Counted from the stretch's first letter, positions 12,049 to 23,339 are shown. The stretch: DNA of 64,000 bases from Boswellia sacra (GCA_013180625.2 SNVD02009584.1:62001-126000); one strand, 5' to 3'. Notes: generated from the letters alone by a model not told the origin. Numbers and translations are program-made.

Positions 12049-12420
12049 TGTTGGGATGCAATATAAACTCAGAACAGAATTTGGGAGAAAAATGACTTGT
12101 ATTAACAGAGAAAATTCAATATACAAGATTTATACAAAAACTCCCCTAAATTTTCTGGAGCTCTCCTGGCTCTCTCTCTTAATCCTAAACTCTCTGGTTT
12201 AGACTCTGGACTCTCTCTGGAATCTCTCTAATGCATAAACAAGGCAGAATTCGTCCCGTATTTATAGGAAAAATTCTGCATACAAATTCAAATCAATTTT
12301 GGCTACCTACCTTTGACTTTCAATTGCATTCATCATGGGGAGGGATTCTGGAAGCCATGCATGTCATGCATGAGCTCAGCAGAATTCTAGAACTCATGCA
12401 TGTCATGCATGAGCTCATCA
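12049..12420 (-). repeat. 3' LTR of copia element B
   Basis: Direct repeat of 17224-17590. It contains two copies of the palindrome-rich block CATGCATGTCATGCATGAGC near its right end. Confidence 0.95.
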
Positions 12421-12466
12421 ATTCTCCCCCTCCATCCCATGTGAAAGGGAGTAACAACAAAAGTAA

Positions 12467-13180
12467 TTAGACAGCTTCTAATCCAACTATGTCTCTGCAT
12501 AGTTCTAGCTTGTCTCTGATGACCACTTTTGTTAACATGTCGGCTGGATTCTTTTTAGTATGGATCTTCACTAGTTTCAACAGTTGCTTGTCCATCACCT
12601 CTCGTATCCAATGATAGCGGATGTTGATATGCTTCGTTCGAGAATGGTACACTGAATTCTTGCTCAAATCCAGAGCACTTTGACTGTCACAGTGTACTTT
12701 ATACTCCTTTTGCTCAATCCCAAGTTCTTGGAGAAATCACTTCAGCCACAACATTTCTTTTCCAGCTTCCGCTGCGGCAATATATTCTGCCTCTGTCGTG
12801 GATAGCGCAATACACTTCTGTAGTCTTGACTGCCATGATACAGCTCCCCCTGCAAAAGTTTAAACAAAACCTGATGTAGATTTCCTATTATCAGGATCTC
12901 CGGCCATATCTGAATCTGTATAGCCTTCCAAGATTGGATCAGCTCCCCCGTAACACAAGCATATCTTCGAAGTACCTTTAAGGTATCTGAGAATCTACTT
13001 GACTGCCTCCCAATGTTCTTTCCCTGGATTGGAAAGAAATCTGCTCATGACTCCTACAGCATGAGCAATATCTGGCCTTGTACACACCATGGCATACATC
13101 AAACTTCCTACAGCAGAAGAATAGGGCACCGACGCCATGTCCTCTATCTCTTTCTTGGATGAGGGACATGATCTCTTGCT
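12467..13180 (-). pseudogene. Copia B RNase H region, frameshifted
   Basis: The minus strand encodes copia RNase H in more than one frame. Near 13140-12990 it holds VPYSSAVGSLMYAMVCTRPD and the EHWEAVK region, with MSRFLSNPGKEHW between. The frame at 12667-12467 finishes with NSVYHSRTKHINIRYHWIRE and NPADMLTKVV. Frameshifts separate these from the reverse transcriptase at 13180-13596. Confidence 0.8.
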
Positions 13181-13596
13181 CAGCTTGAAATGATTAGCCA
13201 GTGGTACATAACTGGCTTGGCACTATCCATGTTGAACCTTTGGATCACACGTTCAACATATTTTTCTTGAGACAGCCATAATTTCTTTTGTTTTCTGTCT
13301 CGACGAATGTGCATCCCTAAGATTTGCTGAGCTGGTCCCAAGTCCTTCATATCGAAGGTTTTTGATAGTTCATTCTTCAGCTGTTTTATTCTTGTTGCAT
13401 CTTTTCCGACGATCAACATGTCGTCCACATATAACATTAATGCAACAAAGTCTCCACCTGGAAGTTTCTGAAAGTAGACGCATTGGTCTGCAGCGGTTCT
13501 TTTGTACCCATGACTCACCATGAAGGAGTCAAACTTCTTGTACCATTGCCTTGGTGCTTGTTTGAGGCCATACAAGCTCTTTTTGAGCTTGCACAC
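13180..13596 (-). pseudogene. Copia B reverse transcriptase, C-terminal part
   Basis: This continues the polymerase after a frameshift at about 13600. It contains CKLKKSLYGLKQAPRQWYKK and the catalytic box LMLYVDDMLIVGKD, then MKDLGPAQQILGMHIRRD and KYVERVIQRFNM. The catalytic Asp pair is intact. The frame is lost again near residue 125, before the RNase H. Confidence 0.88.
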
Positions 13597-15632
13597 GAGG
13601 TGTTCTTTTTTTGAACCTCGAACCCTTCTGGCTGCTCCATGTAGATTTCTTCATGCAAGTCTCCATGAAGAAATGCTGTCTTTACATCCATCTGTTCAAG
13701 CTCCAAATCAAAACTTGCTGTCAATCCGAGGATGACGCAGATTGAGGACACTTTTACCACCGGTGAGAATATTTCATCAAAGTCAATTCCTTTCTTCTGA
13801 AGGAATCCTTTTACCACCAATCGGGCTTTGTGCTTTATCACCTTTCCTGTTCCATCTTTCTTGAGCTTGAATACCCACTTGTTCTTCAGTGCCTTCTTTC
13901 CGTCTGGGAGTTCGACCAGTTCATAAGTTTTGTTCTTCTCTAGAGAATTCATCTCATCTTGCATTGCATGCAGCCATCGTTCTTTGTCTGGATGAGATAA
14001 AGCTTCATGAAAGCTTTCTGGCTCCCCCTCATCAGTAAGCAGTGTGTACTCTGATTCCGGATATCTCCTCGACGGAATCCGACCTCGCTCAGATCGTCGT
14101 AGCTGAGGTTCTTCATTTCCAGGAGGTATAGCAGCTTCTATGGGTGATTGTGGCTCCCCCGGCTCAGCAATCTCTTCATTTTCTTCCTCCTGATCTGCTT
14201 CTGGAACTTCTTCTGGTATTTCATCATTTCTTGTGGCATTTGGTGTTGAGTCTGCAACAATATCTGGGGCACTGCTAGTGGGATTTGTAGATATTGTTGT
14301 CTTTTCAGCGTCTTCATATGTTTGGTCTTCGTGAAATACGACATCTCTGCTCCAGATGACTTTCTTTTCTTTGGGATCCCATAATCTGTATCCAAATTCT
14401 TCATCTCCATAACCGATGAAGATACATGGAACAGTTCTTGTATCGAGCTTTTGTCTGAGCTCCTTGGATACATGTACGAAGGCTAAACAACCAAATACTT
14501 TCAAATGATTATAGGAGGGCTTTTTGTTAGACCATACCTTTTCTGGAATCTCGAAGTTCAGTGGTGCCGATGGTGCTCTGTTGATTAAGTAACAGGCGGT
14601 GCAAACTGCCTCCCCCCAAAATGGCTTGGGTAACTTAGCCAATCTGAGCATGCTTCTGACTCGTTCCATGATGGTTTGATTCATCCTCTCGGCCACTCCA
14701 TTGTGTTGTGGTGTGCGTGGGACTGTTCTTTGATGTCGAATGCCATATCTTCGACAGTAGGCATTGAACTCTCTGGAGGTATACTCGCCTCCGTTATCTG
14801 ATCGAAGGCATTTTAATTTCTTACCTGTTTCACGTTCTACCATGGCGTGAAACTCCTTGAACTTCTCCAGAACTTCATCCTTTGTTCTGAGGAAATACAC
14901 CCACACTTTCCGAGATGCATCATCAATAAAGGTCAAGAAATACCTTTTACCGCCTAAGGACTCGACTTCAAGAGGTCCGCATACATCACTGTGTACTAGC
15001 TCCAACAGCTTTGATTTCTTCACTGATGAGGAGCTGAATGACACCCTCCGTTGTTTCCCATACAAACAATAGTCGCAAGGATGAGACGCTGCATCCTTGG
15101 AAACAGTGATCAGCTTCTTTTTCTGAAGGGTTGATAAGCCCTTTTCACCCATGTGACCGAGCCTTTTATGCCACAAATCTAGAGGTACCATGTGCTCTGC
15201 TACATGAAGACTCTCTCCGTTTATCTTTACATGGATCCTGTAAAGATTGTCACATAATTTACCTCGAGCAACCACCATGACCCCTTTCAACATCTTCCAT
15301 GTACCATTAGTGAAGCAGCTCTCATAACCTTGCTGATCAAAGGCTTTTACCGAGAGTAAGTTGAGTCGAATATCTGGCACATGACGAACGTCCTTCAAAG
15401 TTATTTTGCATCCGACGTTCGTTTGGAATTGAATATCACCAATTCCCATGATTTTGGCAGTGCTATTGTTTCCCATCTTCACTATCTCAAAGTCTCCTGC
15501 TTTGTACGTGGTGAAGATCTCTCTGCAAGGAGTGACGTGGCAAGAAGCTGCTGTGTCAATGACCCATTCTACTCCTTGATCTGCTGTGTGAAAGCATGTC
15601 TCTTCTGCACAAATGGTCACATCTTCTACCAC
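13515..15632 (-). pseudogene. Copia B protease-integrase-RT polyprotein (705 codons open)
   Basis: A long open frame holding most of pol. In order: the protease site WVIDTAASCHVTP (the usual Gly after DT is Ala here), the pre-integrase segment DLWHKRLGHMGEKGL with CDYCLYGK closing the His/Cys finger, the integrase core acidic sites within LVHSDVCGPLEV and KCLRSDNGGEY, PQHNGVAERMNQTIMERVRS, the C-terminal FIGYGDEEFGYRLWDP, and the first part of reverse transcriptase including ASFDLELEQMDVKTAFLHGD. A frameshift after EGFEVQ scrambles the last 30 codons. The DTAA change in the protease may itself inactivate processing. Confidence 0.92.
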
Positions 15633-15662
15633 TGTAACTCGTGGTTCTTCGTTGCTTTGTGC

Positions 15663-16448
15663 CTATGAACTCTCCTGGTTCTGCTTCCGAAGACTGCGAC
15701 AATTTCTCTTCAAATGTCCATCTTTGCCACAATTGTAGCACTTGTATGTGGGTCTCCGCCCATCTGATGACCTGCCCCTTGATCTGCCTCTGCTTTTGCT
15801 TCTACCTCTTCTCCAGTCTTCACCTTGAGACTGTCTTCCTCGATTCTCTGTGATGTAGGCTTCATCTTGACTGGTGCCTGCATCTTTTCTTCTTGCCTCC
15901 TCGTTCATCAAAGCATCCTTAACCATTGATAGGGTAAGTTTGCCTCCGGGCGCTGAATTACTGATGGAGACCACTAACGTCTCCTATGAATCTGGAAGGG
16001 AACTGAGAAGTAAAAGTGCTTGTTCTTCGTCTCCAAGCTGTAACTCGACTGCTGTCAACTGATTCACCAAGTTCTGGAACTCAGTTGTATGTTCTGCTAC
16101 AGGAGTTTCGCTCCGCAACTTCAAGTTCACAAGCCGTCTCATCAGGATGGCTTTGTTCCGTGCTGACTTGGCTTGATACATACTCTCTAATTTTTTTCAT
16201 AGAGTATATGCATATGTTTCTTTGGCTATATGGTGGAAGACACTATGATCGATCCATTGTCTGATCTGACCGATGTATTTTCTATTAATTTTCTTCCACT
16301 CTGCCTCTTTTTCTGTCTCAGGTCTCTGCCCTTCAAATTCTATAGGGTCATATAGATCCTTACAACTAAGGAGATCCTCCATCCTGGGTCTCCATAGTGT
16401 GTAATTTGTAGCAGTCAATTTTATCATGGCTCCGGATGATTCTTTCAT
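15663..16448 (-). pseudogene. Copia B gag with three stops
   Basis: One continuous phase from ATG 16448 into pol. It begins MKESSGAMIKLTATNYTLW (the usual gag N-terminus) and has RRLVNLKLRSETPVAEHT and LLLLSSLPDS in the middle, then an Arg/Ser-rich stretch and the zinc knuckle CYNCGKDGHLKRNC. In-frame stops fall near 16197 (TGA), 15982 (TAG where Trp is usual, after LPDS) and 15665 (TAG after QESS). The last two are single G-to-A or C-to-T type changes, the kind expected from deamination of methylated repeats. Confidence 0.88.
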
Positions 16449-17223
16449 TTTAGAATAATTAATTCACTAAAATAGAAATTGAATTTTGAAAATCCGAGCC
16501 CACCGTTACGTCCGGAACGGTCAAATTAGGTGGAATAACCTCTTCCGGGGCTCAAAAATTCCTTTTATACAATAAATACTAAGCTTGGAAACTTTAAGGG
16601 CTCAACTGAAATTTCTTAAGGGCTAAAATGAAATTTCAGAAACTAAAAAGGGGCATAATGTAAATCACCAGAACTACAGGGGCCAAACTGATATTTCCTA
16701 AGGACTGAAATGTATATTTCAAAAATTCAGGGGTCAAAAGTAATTACCCAGAAATAAAGGGGCCAAAATGAAATTTTTCAACGATTTGCTGACGTGGCAG
16801 GTGGGGTCCACTGTGCTGACGTGGCGACACGTGGCAGGTGATGTGGCACGATGACGTGGCTTTGTTGACGTGGCGACCTGCTGACGTGGACTGATGACGT
16901 GGCAAAAAGTGCGCTGACGTGGCTGGTGACGTGGCACTGACGTGGTTGTCTTCTTAATTGGGATGGCGCGTGCGGCGCGTGGGGCGAGTGAGGACCACTC
17001 GCAGTTCAGGCAGACGGCGCGTGCGTCTTCTCTGGTGGTCGGTTCGGTCGCTAGAAAATTGCAGAATGATCGGCATGACGTCACTAACACACAGGACACT
17101 TCAAATTCGAAATTCGATGACTTTTCGAAAAATCGAAATTTTCCAGAAACAAGGGACAAATTTTCTCTGAATTTTTGCTCTCTGTTCTGACGTTCCAGGA
17201 GCTCAACGAGGCTCTGATACCAC
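16449..17223 (-). other. Copia B leader with CACGTGGCA/GACGTGGC repeats
   Basis: The untranslated leader between the primer-binding site and gag. At about 16790-16940 the plus strand carries at least nine occurrences of the short motif GACGTGGC (also CACGTGGCA), spaced irregularly. ACGTGG is a G-box/ABRE-like core recognised by bZIP factors in plants, so the cluster may be regulatory or a simple amplified leader repeat. No coding sequence is evident. Confidence 0.6.
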
Positions 17224-17590
17224 TGTTGGGATGCAATATAAACTCAGAACAGAATTTGGGAGAAAAATGACTTGTATTAACAGAGAAAATTCAATATACA
17301 AGATTTATACAAAAACTCCCCTAAATTTTCTGGAGCTCTCCTGGCTCTCTCTCTTAATCCTAAACTCTCTGGTTTAGACTCTGGACTCTCTCTGGAATCT
17401 CTCTAATGCATAAACAAGGCAGAATTCGTCCCATATTTATAGAGAAATTCTGCATACAAATTCAAATCAAATTTGGCCACCTACCTTTGACTTCAATGCA
17501 TTCACATGGGAGGGATTCTGGAAGTCATGCATGTCATGCATGAGCTCAGCAGAATTCTAGAACTCATGCATGTCATGCATGAGCTCATCA
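17224..17590 (-). repeat. 5' LTR of copia element B
   Basis: Matches 12049-12420, followed by the second TCTGT at 17591-17595. Confidence 0.95.
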
Positions 17591-17595
17591 TCTGT

Positions 17596-17681
17596 TCCCA
17601 CTCGGTCTCACACTAGAGGCCACCAACAATTTCTCTGATGAAAATAAGCTTGGAGAAGGTGGGTTCGGTCCTGTGTACAAG
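17596..17681 (+). pseudogene. CRK exon 3, 3' part: kinase glycine loop
   Basis: Resumes the host frame after the TCTGT duplication: [19 protein letters not shown] and the ATP-binding loop [10 protein letters not shown], then the GT donor at 17682. With exon 3's first part it forms a normal CRK exon once the transposon is ignored. Confidence 0.88.
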
Positions 17682-17804
17682 GTAATTAAGTATAGGATGA
17701 TTGAACGTCAAGAAATTATTAGCAGTTGTGTTACTTGTGTATGGTATTTGTTGAAATACAATCTGTTTATATTAGAGGACATATTTTCATCAACATAACA
17801 GAAA

Positions 17805-17970
17805 ACTATTTACATGAGGATTCTCGACTTAGAATAATTCATCGAAATCTCAAAACTAGTAATATTTTACTGGATCATGAGATGAACCCAAAGATATCAG
17901 ACTTTGGATTGGCTAGGATATTTGGTGGAAATCAAAGTGAAGCTAATACTAAAAGAGTTGTTGGAACATA
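17805..17970 (+). pseudogene. CRK kinase exon with altered catalytic loop
   Basis: The frame [20 protein letters not shown] then [13 protein letters not shown] holds the catalytic loop and DFG motif. The normally invariant HRD Asp, the catalytic base, is Asn here (HRN), which predicts a dead kinase. The left edge is unclear, because the sequence before YLHE does not look like kinase and the preceding exon is missing. The donor GTAAGT is at 17971. Confidence 0.85.
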
Positions 17971-18483
17971 GTAAGTGACTTTATTATGTGTTATTATTAT
18001 TATACTCTGTCTACATTCTATTTCCTACCTTTGGTAAGTGGCTCCTTGAACAATTGCCTTCTTTTCTGTAATGGCCATCAATTTCAGTCTTCATTGTCTT
18101 TCGGCCTTATTTCTCTGACAGAATATTTCTCTTTAATTAAGCTTGTATTTAGAAGTTTAGCTTGATATTAAAGAAAAAAAAATAATTTTTAAACTCTAAG
18201 AACAAGCTATGTAAGGCGAAATTTGTTAACCAATGGTTTTTATGTGGCTTAATACAAATGTAAACACAAATTAATACAAAACATCAAATAGTATATATAA
18301 CTGATTTGTCACTATAAACTTTTAAGTGAATGCTATGATATTCTATATAATTAAACATTACCTGCAAGAGGTGGAAGACTACTTATTGAACTCACTAAAC
18401 CAATCTTCTTTTTCGTGGATTTGAGATTCTGATTTCATATTATAAGGCTACTTATCTTATTTTATTTTTCCAATTTTTAACAG

Positions 18484-18633
18484 CGGATATATGGCACCAG
18501 AGTATGCTATGGAAGGACTATTTTCGGTTAAATCAGATGTTTTCAGTTTGGAGTTCTTCTACTGGAGATTGTGAGTGGGAAAAGGAATAGTGGATTTTAT
18601 CTTTCCGAACATGGTGAAAGCCTTCTTACTTAT
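18484..18633 (+). pseudogene. CRK kinase exon with one-base deletion
   Basis: Acceptor AACAG, then [20 protein letters not shown]. At about 18550 one T is missing (AGTTTGGAGTT where AGTTTTGGAGTT is expected), so the following [15 protein letters not shown] continues in another frame. Donor GTATGT at 18634. Confidence 0.85.
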
Positions 18634-18750
18634 GTATGTATCCATCCTGGATCTATGACTTTTAAAATGATTTCCAGTTAAATGATATTTTCAATCTGAA
18701 ATCGTTAATTCGCATGTTGGGGCACTTTAATGGCTTGTTTAATTTTGCAG

Positions 18751-19059
18751 ACATGGAAACTCTGGAGTGAAGGACATGCATTAGAGCTGATGGACAAAAT
18801 ATTAGTGGAGTCATGTGTTTCCGAAGAAGTATTGAAATGTGTACATATTGGATTATTGTGCGTTCAGGAAGATCCGGCTGATAGACCTACCATGTCATCT
18901 GTGGTTGTTATGCTGGCAAGTGATACAATAACACTTCCTAAACCAACCGAACCCGCGTTCTCTGTTGGCCGGGTTGTTGGAAAATCATCTCAATCATCAT
19001 CTGATAATAAGGTTTCCTCTGTTAATGAGGTAACTCTTCCAAATGTGCTACCCCGCTGA
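18751..19059 (+). pseudogene. CRK last exon: kinase C-lobe and tail
   Basis: Acceptor TTTTGCAG, then TWKLWSEGHALELMDKIL, the conserved C-lobe motif IGLLCVQEDPADRPTMSSV, the tail LPKPTEPAFSVGR, and a stop at 19057-19059. The exon itself is open and looks normal. Confidence 0.88.
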
Positions 19060-19487
19060 CATTATATTCATCAGGACAACATTTTGATGTGAAATACTAT
19101 TTATTTTGAACAAGAAAATGGGTCAGTATTTTATAATTTCAATATTTACTTAATAAATTTTCAATAGTCATTTAATTTAATCTAATCGTGCATAGAACGT
19201 TTTGATACTAGAATAAAACTTGACTGCGGAGTTAAATGGAACAAATACTATTTACAAATTTGCATCGATTTTCTTAAACCAAAATTAGTTTATTTATTAA
19301 AAGATCTTGAGTTAAAAAAACTAATAATACTTTTCTTAAGAAAAGCAATGTAACTAAGTTTCCAAGCTATTATAATTTAGAAGAATTCTTTTTCTTTGTA
19401 TGAAACTCACATGAAAAGTTAATTTTGCCCATTACTTGTAGTTTATAACAAGCTACTTGTAATGTTTGGCCAGATAATCGAAATTTT

Positions 19488-19872
19488 AGATTCAATTAAT
19501 TACTGTAATTTCCATATTATATGATATTAATTATGAATTGTTGAAACTTAAGAAATAACTCCTAATTTCGTGTGTACTTATTTTTTAAAAAATAATAGTC
19601 AAAGGTTCGTTATTTTCAAACCTCACCTAATGAAGATTATTCTTATGCTTGAAACTTGAAATATATATTTGTATTTAAAAGAAGATTCAATTAATTACTT
19701 TAATTTCCATATTATATGATATTAATTATGAATTGTTGAAACTTAATAAAATAACTCCTAATTTCGTGTGTACTTATTTTTTAAAAAATAATAGTCAAAG
19801 GTTCGTTATTTTCAAACCTCACCTAATGAAGATTCTTATGCTTGAAACTTGAAATATATATTTGTATTTAAA
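19488..19872. repeat. 195-bp tandem duplication
   Basis: Two adjacent copies starting AGATTCAATTAATTACT at 19488 and 19683 and running through ATATATATTTGTATTTAAAAG. They differ by a few substitutions and small indels, including an extra TTA in the first copy. Confidence 0.9.
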
Positions 19873-20104
19873 AGAGAGAGAGAGAGAGATCTTACGGGTG
19901 TGCGCGTGAATATATATAATAGTTGAATAAAGAACTATGCGCCATTTGTTTGTATTTCTTGTTGGACACGTACGTCCTCTTTGATTGTTAGATAAATATT
20001 GACACATGTAAATCGAGCATAAAGGAGCACTCTAGGGGATGCAACTAGGGGCGCCATGTATGCTAAGTATGCAGGTACCCGAAAATTCCTCGCACGATCC
20101 AGTC

Positions 20105-20225
20105 TTTCTTTTTTTTTTTTTTTTTTAATTTTAGAATATAAAACACATGGGGTAAGGTTCAAATCCAAGACCTATGAGTTGAATTTTAAATTGTTAACCA
20201 CTTAACCACATGGCTTTTTATGTTA
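20105..20225 (-). mobile_element. Possible tRNA-derived SINE
   Basis: Read on the minus strand, the head GCCATGTGGTTAAGTGGTTA resembles a pol III A box. It is followed by GGATTTGAACC, a B-box-like variant, about 45 bases on, and then by a tail of about 20 A residues. The size (about 120 bp) fits short plant SINEs. I could not define flanking duplications. Confidence 0.35.
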
Positions 20226-21424
20226 TTTGTTCAAGATAAATTTATATAATGAATTTTTTTTTATATATTCAATTATAACTTATAAATTGAGGGAGTTGTG
20301 GTTCGCACGCAGGCTCAAAACGAGGCTACCAAAGCTTATGCAACCAACTTTGCCACCAATGTTAGCCACATCTTTGAGAAGTTTCATGCAATCGTATACT
20401 ATTTAACTCAATTAAAAGCATGAAAATTTTTAAAAATTAAAAAATGCTGGAAAAATTTGGAGTTTTTTTCAGGTGCGTGTGTAGCACCCCAACACCACCA
20501 AATACCCACACCGAAAAAAACCTGAAAAAATTTGGGGATTTTTTGGAGGGCGGGAAAGAATGTTTTGGTCCGATGTGGATGCGGAAACGCCAACCCGCAC
20601 TCGCACCTAGATTTTGTCATCCTTAATATACGCGTCACATAAGTGTGAGGCACCTACATAACGTAATCTGGGCTGCCTACTACAATGCAACAGTTGTACC
20701 ACAAATTTACACATAAAAAAAAAGAGTAAATTTATGGTACATTCACTGTAATACAATGGATACAATAAAGGGATGCGACGTATGCACCACATCAATATAA
20801 GATGCCTACATCGCGTGATCTGGGTGAAAAGGTTGTTTGAATAAAATTAAATTAATATAATGAATAAAGTAAAAGCTCAAGTCTCCGTAGAAGATATGCG
20901 AATCCTTTTGTAGGCACAATATCATATATAATATTTGGTATAATATTATAAAATAAACATTTCAAAAAGCTTCATAATAAAAAAATGTCTATCTAGTTAT
21001 AATTTAATTTATCTTTGACTTTTACTAGTTGTATTATCGGTTTATTATTGTAATTTTTTCGAATAATTGATACAATCAATAACTTGTAGAATAAGAATAA
21101 TGTAGGTCTACTCTCAATGTTCCTTTCTGTATCAACTCAAATTGATACAAATCCAACGTCCAAGAATTCAAAATTTTACAAAGAATAATAATAATTAAAT
21201 AACTCTTTCACAAAGCTGATTACAATAACTATTACCTTTTAATATGCTAATAATAATATATTGCTATTAATAATTATTAGAAGTTAGATTTGTGTTTTTA
21301 TTTATTTCTAAATGAATAATGATAAATTTATAAAGTTTGTATACAAAATTAATATGACATTACTAATTCAATGGTGCATAACTTATCAATAATTTTTCCT
21401 CTTAATAAAGATACATACGTTAGA

Positions 21425-21720
21425 CACGCTCCATCCCTTATAAGGTGATGGACAAGCCCAAGCTCTAAGCCTAATCTGTCTCTAACCAAGTCAAGCACCT
21501 AAGCCCATGCCCCTACCCCTATGAAAACAATGGGTCCACCACCCCACGTAAGGTTATGGGCTAGCCCAATACTCGAGCATAGTCCTCCCCTAACCAGGTC
21601 ATGCACCTCAGCACATGCCGCCCCAATGAAGGCTAAACAACCACCCCAAGCCTCAAGCCCGATCCTTCTCTAACAGGTCAAGTAACTCAGCCCATGCCCA
21701 CACCCCATGTAAAGGCAAAG
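21425..21720. repeat. Degenerate ~100-bp repeats
   Basis: The order 'AGCCC.A..CTC.AGC...TCC..CTCTAACCAAGTCA.GCACCT.AGCCCATGCCC' recurs about three times with truncation. The C-rich composition stands out from the AT-rich surroundings. I do not recognise it. Confidence 0.55.
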
Positions 21721-22285
21721 TGAGGTGTAGCCTAATGGTGTACTCATCAATATTTATTACAATGACTATTTATATTAATCATTCGATTCATTTAATGTCA
21801 TATCAACTTTATATACAAAATTTATGTATAGACTTTATAAGTATAACATTATTGTTTCTAAATTTTCAAATTTTGTATGTTTGAAATCTAATCTAAGGGA
21901 TCTTCGATAGTCTTGTATTAATGTCGATATCAAGTGAAATGTTACAATAATTTGTTTTATCATATTTAAGAATCAAAGAAAAGCATTTTTTAATGATATT
22001 AAGTGTGAGTTTCAAAATATTCTATGAGTATGTTATTTATCATTATTATTATTATTTTTCTACTTCTCCCATTTACTTCGTATCTCTTATAAAAAGTATA
22101 TGAATTAATTTTAAAGAATGTTGTTTATATATCTCTTTTTCAAAGTATAATAAGTATTTTAAAGTTAGAATTATTAATTTGGAATCATTGATAACATAAA
22201 TTGATAGAATATATTTTCTAAAATTTAAGTCGGTTAAAAAAAAAAAGTGGTTCTATCTAACCTCTATTTGTTACCTCATCAGACT

Positions 22286-23111
22286 TGTTAGATCCACGTG
22301 TAGGGCATTAGAGGTTCCTAATTTGTTGTCATCTTACAAAATTAATTTGATATCAAAAGGACCAAAGTTTTCCTAATGCTAGTTGAATTCCACTATTACT
22401 TTGTTGCATAAAACTCAATCATATTTAATTAGGATTGTTTTAATTCAATTAGGAGACTTATGTTTTGTCTTGTTTTAATTAAAGTTTACTTTAGGACTTT
22501 AATTAATTCAATTTAGGATAAATAGTAACTAGAGTCTAATTTTTAGGAGAATTATTCACATTATGTTATTTCTCTTATTCTCCTAGCTAATATTCTTTCC
22601 AAAAGAGTTTTAATATTTCTTGTAGGAAAAGGTAAGGTGCGAAGCCTTCTTGGATGACATTATACAAAAACGTTCTCAATGCTTATGGAGATTATGACAC
22701 TCAAGTATGTAGAGAGAAAATCAGTAGTACATTTGTTACATACATGTCAGTAGAAAGCCGCAAAGCTTTTGTGATTTGTTAGATCGTGTGGTGCTTTTAT
22801 CAAGTATGAGAGTGTTATCATGAGTTATTCAACAGATGGTGTTGTAGGTCTAACGACTGTAAGAGTGTTAGGTTACCAGTGTTGTGTTCTTGGAGAGAAC
22901 AACTTTATATATAATAGGTGAGTGAGTATAAAGGTTCTTCCACTATAATAGTTCCTTAGTCACTTAAACTATAGACAACATAGTTGATTGCAACTCTAGT
23001 TGTCCGTGGACATAGGTTTTTATAATCAAACCATATAACATCTTTATGCTCTTTTACTTTACTGTTTTATGTTATATTCTGTATAACAATATATTACTAT
23101 CAATCCTAACA
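22286..23111 (+). repeat. Left LTR of element C
   Basis: 826 bp, TG...CA ends, with a primer-binding-like site immediately after. It is homologous to 29348-29856. Confidence 0.75.
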
Positions 23112-23224
23112 ATTGGTAACAAAGCGGGTTTCACTGATATAATAGTGAAGATCTTGTTGATCTATAGTTATGGGATTTTAGGTTCTATCTCTTGTCTTCT
23201 TATACTTGTTGAGTGAAAGATAAT

Positions 23225-23330
23225 TTGTTTTGAGCATGTCACATCGAAAAATCAATTGGCTGACTTGTTCACAAAGGTATTAGATGCAACAAAGTTTAAA
23301 AAGCTAAGAAAAATTACTAGCCTTTTTTAG
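23225..23330 (+). pseudogene. Copia RNase H C-terminal remnant in element C
   Basis: The plus-strand reading EHVTSKNQLADLFTKVLDAT is the typical end of copia pol (usual form ADLLTKAL). It lies only about 110 bp after the left LTR, so nearly all of pol has been deleted or never existed here. Confidence 0.6.
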
Positions 23331-23339
23331 TTTCTTTAA

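Larger units (their letters stand above)
12049..17590 (-). mobile_element. Ty1/copia element B (TNT1-94-like), young insertion in the CRK
   Basis: A nearly full-length copia retrotransposon on the minus strand. LTRs at 12049-12420 and 17224-17590 start TGTTGGGATGCA and end GAGCTCATCA, with a perfect duplication TCTGT (12044-12048, 17591-17595). The initiator-Met primer-binding site TGGTATCAGAGC lies next to 17223 on the minus strand. A polypurine tract (GGGATGGAGGGGGAGAAT) adjoins 12421. By eye the LTRs differ by roughly five substitutions and a few 1-3-base indels. The gag-pol frame keeps one phase from 16448 to about 13600, broken by only three stop codons, so the element inserted fairly recently. 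Some 3' frameshifts make it non-autonomous now. Confidence 0.95.
10601..19059 (+). pseudogene. Cysteine-rich receptor-like kinase (DUF26 RLK), disrupted
   Basis: A CRK gene in the usual seven-exon layout: signal peptide plus two Gnk2/DUF26 ectodomains (exon 1), transmembrane segment (exon 2), linker and start of kinase (exon 3), then kinase exons. These receptors sit in the plasma membrane and signal in defence and oxidative stress. The gene is broken in several ways. Copia element B is inserted in exon 3. The next kinase exon, which should hold the ATP-binding Lys and the alpha-C region, is absent between 17682 and about 17800. The catalytic loop reads HRN instead of HRD. One T is missing in the exon at 18484-18633, shifting the frame. 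The ectodomain and transmembrane exons are open and look sound. Confidence 0.9.
19060..22285. other. Non-coding region with small repeats
   Basis: I find no supported gene. It contains a 195-bp tandem duplication, a GA run at 19872-19889, a SINE-like piece near 20105-20225, G/C-richer unassigned sequence at 20280-20830 and a degenerate repeat block at 21425-21720. The remainder is AT-rich. Confidence 0.5.

Noticed and set aside
12231..12470. Plus-strand frame with MHVMHEL repeats
   Set aside because: It is a translation of the palindromic CATGCATG repeats in the copia B LTR, not a gene.
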